Shown here: positions 8,662-17,343 of the stretch, piece by piece | Layout of the letters: each line of letters opens with the position of its first letter | How positions within the stretch are numbered: the first letter of the stretch is position 1 | From: Gamarada debralockiae | Taxonomy: Eukaryota > Ascomycota > Leotiomycetes > Helotiales > Hyphodiscaceae | Direction: 5' to 3' | Length of the DNA: 17,483 nt | Assembly: GCA_002803225.1 (NCBI GenBank) | Contig: NXFV01000407.1 | Coordinates: forward strand, 1-17,483 | Translations under genes and position numbers: made by a program | The notes under the pieces: model-generated | Told to the model about the DNA's origin: nothing | The model's input: only the letters and a program-made list of their open reading frames with translations | Databases searched by the model: none

Positions 8662-10173
8662 ATGTATTCCCTCTCAATCCCCACAACCGCTGCCCTCCCA
8701 CCCTCTCAACTCCTCTCACCAAACCACCCCTCCGTCACGAAAACCCTCCAACGACTCTCGCGCCCCTCACTGCTCACCCTCGCCCTCGACTGGCTCTCTG
8801 ACCAAAACCAAGAAGGTGACCTCACTTCCCCATACCTCGGAAATCCCGACTCCGAAGATGACGACGAAGATCTCTACCCACCCGCACATTCCCTCCCTGA
8901 ACTCCGAAAAATCTACACAGAATTGCAATCACGAAAAGGTAGTAAACGAGATATCCTGGATCGAATACTCGAAGGTGACTGGCGTAATGGTATCTCACTG
9001 TACCAACTGGCTATGGCAGATATGCAGTACCTCTACGACCACCCTACAAGCCAGAAATGGAGCGCTTTGAAGCTCGTCAAACTCGAATCCGAAATTCAAC
9101 ACCAGAAGAAAGCTGCGACTTCGATACCGAGATTCCATCCTGCTACTTTCTTGAGGAATCTGCAGAAGGAGGTCTTGCTGGATGTCAAAGCGCATTATAA
9201 TTTGGATCGGTACGAGAAATTGAGATTGATGATACTGAGGGTTTTCATTGTTGATTCACCATACAACACTTCACTGGCTTTTCATTCATACACGCCGAAA
9301 CGGGCTATGGCTTTTGATTCTTCGAGGACTTTTTATATTGCGTTTCCGGACTCGGCGCCATACATTTATGTCTCGCTCACAACTACGATATCCAGCAATT
9401 CAGGATCTTCGATCTCGGATAACAAGAGCTTGAGGAAATTAGTCTTGGATGGTATTCCCAAAGCGTTCTCGAGACCACGGGACAGGTATAGTCTCGAAAG
9501 CACGAATTTGAGTGCGAGGAATCTGGAGGCATTGGTTGAGAGGAGGGGTGGTGGGAAGACGAATGCCGCCGGTGGAGGATGGGGTGTTTACGCGGAGGAG
9601 AATAAGAAGGATACCCCTCTCAACGTTCACTTGCCAACCCCGGAATCGATCGTTGACAACGAAGGAGGAAAGGACGATACGGAAATGGTAACTGGTATGA
9701 AACGGAGAATGGAAGATGATGAGCAAACCGTGAAGCGGAGGAAGCTCGTCGCGAAGGGAAGATTCGGAAACTCTGCGAAGCACGAGGATGGGAAGGGTAT
9801 GGAAAGATTCGACGTTATGATTAGAGATCCGTTTCCCTTGACAACCCAGGAACCTGCTGATGATCCTGATCTTGACGTACATCCCGAAGAATCAGCTGCA
9901 GAACGTGGCAAGAAGCGAAAGGGAAGAAGAAGCACGCTGGACTTGGAGCTCAACAAGCAGGATGAAGAGAACGAAGTCGATGCAGAGGGTTGGAGACCGA
10001 ATATCCGGGTCATCTTTCAAGGCAAACATGTCTTCGCTGGTGTTCGGCATTTAGTGGAAGAGGGAGTGATAGACGGAGAGAAGATGCCGGGATGGATGAC
10101 GGGTGAAGAGGGCGTCAGTGTTGGCTTAGTGCGGAATGGCCGCATCAAGGGAAATAAAGGCAGTGGATTGTGA
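8662..10173 (+). CDS. chl4: Inner kinetochore protein Chl4 / CENP-N family (S. pombe Mis15)
   Basis: An intact, intronless 503-residue protein. The N-terminal part carries the conserved core of the CHL4/CENP-N family (Pfam CENP-N): PSLLTLALDWLSD at about 35-47, an acidic insert at 63-70, then the blocks at 78-120 (SLPELRKIYTELQSRKGSKR, then DILDRILEGDWRNGISLYQL) and 121-140 (MQYLYDHP, KWSALKLV). A second conserved block lies at the C-terminus, about 445-486 (NIRVIFQGKHVFAGVRHLVE, then KMPGWMTGEEG). Between them, about 290-440 is a low-complexity, charged linker with clusters that look like nuclear-localisation signals (MKRRM and KRRK near 346-361, GKKRKGRR near 416-423). In the family, Chl4/CENP-N pairs with Iml3/CENP-L in the constitutive centromere-associated network and helps recruit kinetochore parts to CENP-A chromatin. 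Its neighbours have no known functional link to this role. Confidence 0.94.
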   Translation: MYSLSIPTTAALPPSQLLSPNHPSVTKTLQRLSRPSLLTLALDWLSDQNQEGDLTSPYLGNPDSEDDDEDLYPPAHSLPELRKIYTELQSRKGSKRDILDRILEGDWRNGISLYQLAMADMQYLYDHPTSQKWSALKLVKLESEIQHQKKAATSIPRFHPATFLRNLQKEVLLDVKAHYNLDRYEKLRLMILRVFIVDSPYNTSLAFHSYTPKRAMAFDSSRTFYIAFPDSAPYIYVSLTTTISSNSGSSISDNKSLRKLVLDGIPKAFSRPRDRYSLESTNLSARNLEALVERRGGGKTNAAGGGWGVYAEENKKDTPLNVHLPTPESIVDNEGGKDDTEMVTGMKRRMEDDEQTVKRRKLVAKGRFGNSAKHEDGKGMERFDVMIRDPFPLTTQEPADDPDLDVHPEESAAERGKKRKGRRSTLDLELNKQDEENEVDAEGWRPNIRVIFQGKHVFAGVRHLVEEGVIDGEKMPGWMTGEEGVSVGLVRNGRIKGNKGSGL

Positions 10174-11097
10174 TGATTACGCAGATTTGGGATATGAATG
10201 AGTTTGTACGGCATATGAGTCATGATTTGGGATGGGGTTTGGGCGGCATAAATAGAGGCATACCACTCATGGCGTTTATGAGGAATCTCTATTGACATAG
10301 ATAAATGGAATGACGGAATTTCTAGGCCTGTTCTTAGGAGTATTCACAGCAGGCATTCGGAATACCTACAAATAACTTTAAAAGCTTTTCAAATACGCTT
10401 TAGTGTTTGAAGTTTTGCTGGTGGAAGACCATCAATTTCCCAACTCTATCCTCACCAGCCAAGTGGCCTTCTGGTTACGAGCCTCGTGCAATGGATCGAA
10501 GCGTTCAAGGGAAGGTGAAGATGGCGGGAATGTCAAAGACTCAAAGAAGCCATTCCAGAACAAATCCATTAAAACGACAGCTAGGCCCATTGACCTACCT
10601 TATAAAGGTGTAAAAATTCAGTGTCAGTTGCTCCTTCAGTCTGTTATTTTCCCATGTTGGGTGTCTCGGCAAAATGACCTTGCTTAACAGTGAATACGAG
10701 TACGAGCACCATAACATCGTTCCTAAAATCTTTGCAAGAATAAAACTTTCCCTTCATTACAATGAAAAGCGAAACATAATTGATAGCGGCAGAGGCTGTG
10801 CCACCTCGGACTGGAAGTTGTGCAAAACTGAACACGCATAGATTATTTACTCTTGTAGCTGTCCTCGACAGGCTTGAAACAAACTTGTTGAACTGGAAGA
10901 ACGAAGCGAAGAACTAAACTGATTTTGCAAAACGCAATCACTCCCAAAGTTGGAAATATCAAGCTCAGATACTCTCACCCTGAATATATATTCATCACAA
11001 AGTCGCTTCTTGGTACAAGTCTAACTATTTTGGACGAAAAAGAAAGGGAATTTCAGGGGTTCCGTGAGGAACATCCTAGTATACTACTAGATTTAGT
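10174..11097. other. Intergenic, no recognisable gene
   Basis: The first 100-150 bases should be the chl4 3' UTR. The rest, up to the end of the AAA ATPase remnant, has only short overlapping frames (10403-10687 plus, 10644-10835 minus, 10925-11167 plus) without domain-like text. It marks the change from the conserved island to the decayed right flank. Confidence 0.6.
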
Positions 11098-11820
11098 TCA
11101 ATGCAACGACTGGTTCTTAGCCCAGTCCTCACCTCCTATGCCGCCCCTTATGTCCTTCAGATACTGATTGAAATCGTCGGACAGCTTCAACACCTAGCTC
11201 AAGTGACTCCATTCTAGACTCTGTTGTTGGTGCAAAGCTAGCTGGCGAGCCGTCAATAAAACATTTCGGATCTGTCGACCGTTCATATTGTATACGGCCA
11301 ACTCGTCAAGCCTGCCTTCAAGCCCTCGGATGTTCACTTTGATCTCGTCGTTATCTTCTTCCAACATCTCACAAAAATTGATCCAGATCTGTTTCGGAAC
11401 TTCGGTCCTAGAGGCTCGTAGTGCAGGGCAACACGGATGCGGGATTGAAATGCCTCGTCGAATGTGCCCACGCGATTGGAGGTCAGTATCAGGATCCCTT
11501 CATAGTATTCAAGAGCGCGAAGGAAGACTTTGAGAGCATGCCATCAGTATGTGCTCTGCCAAAATAAGCAGTGGAGATACTAATTGCTACTTACCAGATA
11601 CAAGACTATTTCTTTTCAGGTCCAAAACTGATCTCTCTTCCAAGAAGACATCGGCTTCATCTAACAAAATCACTGGGTCGTGTGTCAGCTTGAATAACTT
11701 AGGCTCCAGCTCTGCACACTCACCACAGTCCCAGATCTTCCCTAGATAGAAGATGGTATGAAGGTATGCCTCAACCTTTTGGGCATCCGTCCCAAGGACT
11801 ACAAAAAGTGAAGATATATT
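11098..11820 (-). pseudogene. AAA+ ATPase, C-terminal remnant with two introns, a frameshift and a stop
   Basis: Reading down from 11820, the text LGTDAQKVEAYLHTIF is followed by LGKIWDC. A 51-nt intron (11723-11673, GTGAGT...CCCAG) then joins into VILLDEADVFLEERS, a canonical Walker B with DEAD-like acids. A second intron of 67 nt (11594-11528, GTAAGT...CAAAG) joins NSLVS to VFLRALEYYEGILILTSNRV (sensor 1 Asn) and GTFDEAFQSRIRV (arginine finger). Both introns fall exactly where the family text would otherwise break. A one-base loss near 11400-11404 shifts frame before PKQIWINFCEMLEEDND, and a TAG at 11196-11194 interrupts the C-terminal helical text (VLKLSDDFNQYL) before the final TGA at 11100-11098. 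The Walker A part is missing. This is a broken member of the large fungal AAA ATPase family; its substrate is unknown. Confidence 0.88.
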
Positions 11821-12226
11821 TGCGATTGAGAGCTCAGAGCAAAATAAGAGGTTAAGCTCTAAAAGGATTCCGATACTCGGGCGGAGAGCCCTTGGGGCTT
11901 GGGGACATCCTCAATAGCAGGTGTGTGGCGGAGCATGCTTGTATCAGCCCTGAATAACACTCTATTGGTTCGGACCCAGAGGGCATGCCAGGTATCCTGC
12001 CCAGCATAGCAGCATGCCTGCTCCATTGGTCTGGCTTGAATTTCTGCTCCTTGCAATCCAGACCCACACAATTCTGGGTGATTTTTAGATGAGATGTCGA
12101 CAAAACTTTATCAATAACCTTCCACGGGTGATTTTGCTCTAAATATTAAACGTCATATATAATACTAAGGGATTTCCACGTCCCTAGTGATCTCGATCGC
12201 GGCCCCACGAGGGGTATTGTCACGTT
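11821..12226. other. Spacer between the AAA remnant and the DUF7708-type gene
   Basis: The missing N-terminal half of the AAA gene is not found here in any minus frame; the frames at 11852-12103 and 11859-12071 do not read like AAA protein. It may be a foreign insertion or deletion junction, and its right end presumably holds the promoter of the divergent gene starting at 12227. Confidence 0.45.
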
Positions 12227-14336
12227 ATGGACTGGACTGACCCCATACCGCCGCTATTGCATCCTCTTCCTGCTCTAAATGCTGCTCTACAGCTTCAACA
12301 GCTTCCAGATGGATTGCATCCCACCCACCGCGATCTTGTCTCCATGCCTAGTACCTCTGAACGGGCTGGTATGAGCAGTCTATCCACAGCCGCGGGCTTT
12401 AGGCAGGATACATTGAGAGGGAACTTCGTATCAAATTATACCGCAGGCGAGACCGAGAGGTAGGTTCCAAATGCAGAGTTTTTGCCGCTTGAACCTAAGT
12501 AATAGCTAAAGAAGATAACTCCTAGGTGGCTGAACCCCGCTAAGGATGCTTTCGATAATGCTGTGAAGGTGCTGCGGAAGGATCTATTACCAGCCGAATA
12601 TGACATACTCCGTCTTTGCGAGAGGAACTTCAACTCGATAACTGATGTGCAGAAAGCGCTAGAGGAGGCACAAATGAGGCATCAGAGCCGCTCATCGAAA
12701 AGTAAAGTCAGATCAATTCTGGCTAGCTGTTCATTCCGGATCGTCTACTATGCCCGTACGTCGAGTTCCATCTAGCTCTGCTGCTATTCAAAGCAAGCTA
12801 TTGCTGAAACATTTGGGACAGCTATTTTCGATACCCTCTCACAGCAGTGCCCCGAGTACGTCTCGCTTGTTTGGGGGTCGTTCAAATTATTCTTCACAGT
12901 AAGATTTGATAAATTGAAGAACTGTTGTCGTGCTGACAATGAGTAGATCATGGTCAACCATGAGGAGCTCCTCGTCGAGATATCTCGCGCAATCCGCAAT
13001 ATTGCAAACGTACTGCCCAGGACGAAACTACTATATGAGCTCTACCCAACAAAAGACATGCAACACGGAATAGCAAATGTGTACGCCAAGATCATCGAGT
13101 TTGTGCTCGAAACAATGAAATGGTACAAGAAAAGCAAGCTGCAACATGCCATTCGGCGGTGATCAATCCGTACAAAATCAGTCTCAAAGGCATAGTCGAC
13201 GACATCGCTGAACGATCGAGTCGCGTGGATGAGCTTGCCAGTACAGCTGTCAAGACCGAACTGCGTGATGTGCATCTTAAAGTTGGCTCTTTAATCCACG
13301 AGAATACCTCTCTGAAGCAGGAGATCTTCAGCATGAGATCTGATATGTCTAGAAACTTCCAGATAATGACTCAGGCAATGTTAGGTGCGTGTGACCTCCC
13401 TTTTTGATGAGTGAGGACTGACATGATAAATGTAGAGACTAGAGCTCTGCAGAACCAGATGATTTACTTCCAAAAGAGCCAGAATATGCTTTTTCTAGAG
13501 TGGCAATCGGAAAATCTACGAACCACGCTGCGGTCTCTCTGCCGTGAGTACGGTAGCGCGGAGGAGATGCTGAGTTTCTGCAGGTCCATGCGAAATAGGC
13601 GGAGAATTAGAACGCCAACCCAGGTGCCCGCGCGTGAGCTTCATAAGTTGAAAGACTGGGTAAAAGACGGAAAATCTTCGTTACTAGTAGCCCATGGAAG
13701 GGGTGTGAGAAGTAGCTCCTTGGATTTCGCCGTCGACTTTCTTGATGCTATCATTGAGACAAAAGCCCGATAGTCTGGGCACTGCCTATTGCTTTCAATA
13801 GTTCTCCACGGACCACGGATATCCTCCGCTCTTTGATGCTACAAACTCTCAGCATGAGTGGGAGCGTCAATGATCTAGACCTTAACATGATAACTTTGCA
13901 AGAAATTCGAAGCGCAAACTCAGTTTCACACTGGCTCCGTTTACTCGAACGCTCTTTTAGGCGGTTCGAGAACCTTTTGGTCGTTATCGACCTAAGTCTC
14001 ATTGACAACTCGAGGAGCATCTACGATGATGATCGGGAAGGTTCTGAGGGTAGGAAGTTTATTGAACATCTGCAGGCCATGGTTAATGCGAGCAATAATA
14101 GGTGTCTCAAAATCGTGCTTACGGTATGGTCATCAAATATCTACGACCAGCTCCTAGAGAAATCCGTTGGGAGTTTAACAGTTAGCAGAATTCTTATGGA
14201 TAGAGGGATAACGCAGGAACGGAAGTCTTGGGCGCCGAAGCTGAGGGCAATGACGAGGAAGCAAATGCGAGTTTTGTCAAATAACTTCAGGGATGCCATG
14301 AGCGTACGGACTGGAGATTTATTGGCGGTACCTTAG
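12227..14336 (+). pseudogene. DUF7708-type (STAND/NLR-associated) protein gene, five exons, two frameshifts
   Basis: Exons are 12227-12459, 12526-12755, 12798-12898, 12947-13384 and 13436-14336. The introns are 66, 42, 48 and 51 nt, all GT-AG, each restoring continuous text (for example ETER/WLNPAKDAF, VYYA/PIAETFG, KLFFT/IMVNHEELL, QAML/ETRALQ). The block around exons 2-4, with QQCPEYVSLVWGSFKLFF, NHEELLVEISRAI, VLPRTKLLYELYPTKDM and VDELASTAVKTELRDVHL, resembles the DUF7708 domain found at the N-terminus of fungal NLR-like and related proteins. The distal part has DWVKDGKSSLLVAHGRGVRS and LLVVIDLSL, P-loop/Walker B-like but without a proper GxxxxGK[ST]. Two single-base losses, near 13154-13158 (HAI to AVINPYK) and 13761-13767 (IIETK to PIVWALPI), break the frame. 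Without them the product would be about 634 residues. No in-frame nonsense mutation is needed otherwise, so decay is recent or the indels are errors. The role is unknown; an innate-immunity or allorecognition link is inferred. Confidence 0.83.
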
Positions 14337-14465
14337 TAAATATTCATGGCCTAAATAGGCACCTGAAAAATACCTAGCTACAGAGGTCGGTTCAAAGCAT
14401 AGCTATGGTCTGGGAATATTTTGTTACGCTCAGCCCTTCACGAAATTTCCGGCCTTACACAACTA

Positions 14466-14747
14466 TTAGCACACTCCACCCTCATCACTTTCACCACAGG
14501 CTCTTAGAAACAAGGCAACATTGGCTTGGCACTTCTTCGCCAGCTTATCGCACCTTTTCTCCAATGTTGCTCTGTGTAGATCGTACCGCTTCTTTCGTTG
14601 GCCGTCCTTTGTCAAATTCTTGCTAAGTATAATTGCTGCCGAAAAGTATATAGTCTGCTTGCCTTGGAAATTATACCGGGTTGTAGTAATCGTAAAACTC
14701 GGTCGAGAATATTTATGTCTTTTCAAGACGAGAATGTAATGTGGCAA
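14466..14747 (-). other. Open frame with a faintly MADS-like basic segment (uncertain)
   Basis: This 93-codon minus-strand frame fills most of the gap between the DUF7708-type gene and the aldo-keto reductase remnant. Residues about 50-82 (QRKKRYDLHRATLEKRC, then DKLAKKCQANVALFLR) have the basic, then KLxxxCxAxVALxx pattern reminiscent of the SRF/MADS-box, and small MADS-like proteins occur in ascomycetes. The upstream part shows no domain. It could be the end of a larger spliced gene or chance. I would not rely on it without a profile search. Confidence 0.2.
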
Positions 14748-14764
14748 TGTCCCATCAGCGCAAA

Positions 14765-15422
14765 TTTAGGGTCCTCCACCTTCCGGACCGTAACACGCCG
14801 TACGAAGATACGCTGCGAGAAGTCAACAACTTGTACAAGGAGGGCTGTTTCCGCCGCTTCGGCATCAGTAACTATACTGCGGAGGAGGTTTCCCAGATCA
14901 GCAAAATTTGCATTCGGAATGGATAGAAGAAACCCGATGTCTACCAAGGCGTCTATACGCGCTACATCGTGCCGTGGAGCCCGAGCTGTTTCCTTGTCTA
15001 AGAAAATACGGCATTGCCTTCTACGAGTTTAACCCTCTTGCGGAGGGGTTATTGACTGATCGCTATCGAAGAGAGACGATGGAGCACGAAGAGGGAAGCC
15101 GATTTGATCCGAATAGGACCCAGGGTGCATCCTATAGAGGGAGATACTGGAATGATGCTTACTCTGATGCCCTAGATATCGTGCGGTCAGCGGCAAAAAA
15201 GCTGGGGTTAACAACTGCTGAAGCGGCCTTGTGCTGGAGCAACCATCATAGTCTGATAAAAAAAGAGTGTGGGATGCTATTATTATCGTCGCTAGTAGCG
15301 TCGCGCAGCTGGAGGAGAATCTAGGGAATTTGGAGAAAGGCCCATTACCAGAGGAGATGTTAGTGGCCTTTGGTAAGGCGTGGCTTATTGTGCAGGGAAT
15401 TTGCAATCCGTATTTCCTCTAG
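14765..15422 (+). pseudogene. AKR7-like aldo-keto reductase, C-terminal fragment with two frameshifts and a stop
   Basis: Recognisable text starts at about 14770 with HLPDRNTPYEDTLREVNNLY and KEGCFRRFGISNYTAEEV, typical of the aflatoxin-aldehyde-reductase type (AKR7) of NADPH-dependent reductases. A TAG at 14924-14926 stands where NGWKKPD is expected (TGG to TAG, RIP-compatible). A base is lost near 14956-14958, after which LHRAVEPELFPCLRKYGIAF and YEFNPLAEGLLTDRYRRE continue. A second base is lost near 15271-15273, before DAIIIVASSVAQLEENLGNL, the family's cofactor-binding C-terminal motif. The frame ends at TAG 15420-15422, the normal family end. The N-terminal half, which carries the catalytic Asp-Tyr-Lys-His set, is absent; the text breaks at about 14765. 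It is dead as an enzyme. Confidence 0.9.
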
Positions 15423-15700
15423 TCTTCTCGCATCTAGGGAATGGATTGTTTCCCTATCGATTCGTCTCCACGTGGGCCAACTCTGTTGTTGCTATATTGT
15501 TTTATCAACATCCGTTGACTTCGCAGATTGGCGACGAATTTGCTTTGGGCTAACTGAAGAAATTGCCAAACTGGTCGTGAAGGCTTATCTTTACATGGTT
15601 ATTGATTTTCTCAATCCGCTACAGCTACAAAGTGCTTGGCTTCTGACTCAGACACTGATACCTCCATCAAGACCTAGCGGGCGAGCTTGAGTCCCTCACG
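15423..15700. other. Spacer between the AKR fragment and the LTR
   Basis: No gene or repeat was recognised. It ends in TCACG, the five bases flanking the LTR, which would be one half of a target-site duplication if the other end of the element could be found. Confidence 0.5.
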
Positions 15701-16050
15701 TGTTGGCAAACTCCAAATATTGTCGGTTGCTTTACATAGAGATGACTGATATTCACAAATTTCTTCCATGTCCCATAAAATAAACCTAACCATTGAATAG
15801 CTCCTACACCCTCATGTAATATTGTCACGTGATATAAGTGAAGGCACAGAATAAGGGAAAACGTGGTTGGATTATTAAGGTTGCGAAGATACTAATGAAC
15901 AAATCAAGTACAGTAGTCTGTACTTGTAGAGAGGAATCTCCCTATTACTTATAGAACACGTCACACTGATCAAGTGAACTCCGAGTCATGTGATGCGTCA
16001 CATGTCTCATGGTGCCCTAGAACCAGAGTCACTGATTACTCATTCCAACA
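15701..16050 (-). mobile_element. 350-bp LTR, probable Ty1/copia type, minus orientation
   Basis: The segment begins TGTTGG and ends CCAACA on the plus strand, a perfect six-base terminal inverted repeat of the TG...CA kind that bounds LTRs. Read on the minus strand it starts TGTTGGAATG and is preceded by a purine-rich tract (TTAGAGGGAG, 16060-16051), which fits a polypurine tract upstream of a 3' LTR. A TATAAG at 15953-15948 on the minus strand is a plausible LTR promoter. It also holds two perfect short inverted repeats: CAAGTACAG/CTGTACTTG around 15905-15926 and CATGTGA/TCACATG around 15987-16004. The copia assignment rests on the TGTTGG ends and tract style; no polymerase text is legible nearby. 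Confidence 0.72.
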
Positions 16051-16670
16051 CTCCCTCTAAGCTGCTGTTTTCTCAGCCTCTAGACTATCAATATTCTAGA
16101 TATTAGACATAGGTCACAGCTGTGGCCTAGATATATCTCGCGCATGATCTGTTTTGCTTTGCTCAGAATACGCAGCAACCGCCTAGCTATTATTCGATTT
16201 GGATCGTCATATTACGCTATCCTCGTTCGCAAGATTCTGTGTCAGGTATCTCTTTAGTCGCGAATACGGGTCCTATATTATTTATAATTCCGACCTGATC
16301 ATGATAATCCTATAATCTGACGTAAAGTCAATTATAAATATGATAGTATCACATGACTTCACAAGGGTTGCTATGTCCAATATAGATGCGGTGCATAGAA
16401 GCAATAATCTCTTGATCATGAATGTACGCGAGCTATGATATCTAATAGAACCAACCTTTTATTATCAACTAATACTGCTCCAAATCACTTAATTCCTTTA
16501 CCAAATAGGAGCTAATAACTATCAGACCTCGAATACTAATAAAGAAGTCGAAGCAGCCTTTCGCCGCATCAACGAACCTGATGTGAAGAACGATAGAGCT
16601 ATCTGTAGAGCATGTGGATTAGACCAAAGCTGGAACACCACTTTATTCTGTGTGCTATACTTGGAACAGT
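16051..16670. other. AT-rich degenerate sequence, possible retroelement interior
   Basis: If the LTR at 15701-16050 is a 3' LTR on the minus strand, this should be element interior, but I cannot read integrase, reverse transcriptase or RNase H motifs in it. It contains a 20-bp near-palindrome around TCACAGCTGTGG (16110-16129). A short plus-strand open run at about 16515-16670 has EVEAAFRRINEPDVK followed by CRAC, unidentified. The TA richness would fit heavy RIP. Confidence 0.45.
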
Positions 16671-16851
16671 TGTGACGGCGGGATCGATGCAAAGGTCTGA
16701 AGCGCGGAGTTCAAAGATCACGGTGTATTGTAAAATACTAAGCTAGGGAAGAAAGGAGATAATATAAGGATCCAATGACCTTTTGTACCCTCCGACCAGC
16801 ACTAGCGTCGTTTCATATGGCCCTGCCCAGCTCTCTGCCCAAACCGTCACA
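16671..16851 (+). mobile_element. 181-bp LTR (solo or 5'), plus orientation
   Basis: The segment starts TGTGACGGCG and ends AAACCGTCACA, giving eight-base inverted ends TGTGACGG/CCGTCACA of LTR type. Its last 140 bases reappear inverted at 17344-17483 with about five differences (about 96% identity). The left flank is ACAGT; the right flank is AAAGG, so there is no direct target duplication around this single copy. No tRNA-type primer-binding site (TGG...) follows the right end. Confidence 0.75.
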
Positions 16852-17343
16852 AAAGGATAAGTAAGGCTTACTGACGTTACTTGTAAGAAGGCAAGCTTAA
16901 GTTTATTATTCACAAGCGTACAAGTACTACGGGACCTCTTTTTAGCTACTACGAATACAACTACTATTGTCTCTCTTCCCCTGTTGTTACTTCTCTAATA
17001 TACTGTAATTCCTCCTGTTGCCCTCTAGCTACCTGTAGCTGTTACAATAACACGAATCAAGGAGATCACTAGCAAGGAACTTTAGACTTAGCGGTTTGTA
17101 GCGTAGAGCTTTGAAGAGCTCAGACTATTTTGGAGTATCAAACATGCTAAAACTAGTAGTAGAGGTATAAACAGCTTGGGCGAATAAGTTATCAAAATAT
17201 AGTTTAGCTGTTGTTTTAAGGTAGGTCTTGATAGAGGATTTAGAAAGATCAGTATCTTCAGCTTGCCTAGTCTACTATACTTTCTAAGTCTCGTAGGCTC
17301 ACCGCCTACAAGTTCCAGCTGTTTCTAGTAAAGTTCGCACTGT
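16852..17343. other. Sequence between two inverted LTRs
   Basis: This 492-bp AT-rich spacer has no open frame of note and no recognisable retroelement protein text. It may be element interior rearranged by inversion, or ordinary host DNA between two separate insertions. Confidence 0.45.

Noticed and set aside
9439..9882. 147-codon minus-strand frame antisense to chl4
   Set aside because: It mirrors the codon structure of the conserved kinetochore gene and has no independent domain.
11680..11722. A lineage-specific insertion in the AAA ATPase just before Walker B
   Set aside because: The extra codons coincide exactly with a 51-nt GT-AG interval whose removal restores the standard family text, so it is an intron.
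13080..13200. An extra intron to explain the frame change in the DUF7708-type gene
   Set aside because: The only GT and AG close to the break would give an intron of under 20 nt; a one-base loss fits the text on both sides.
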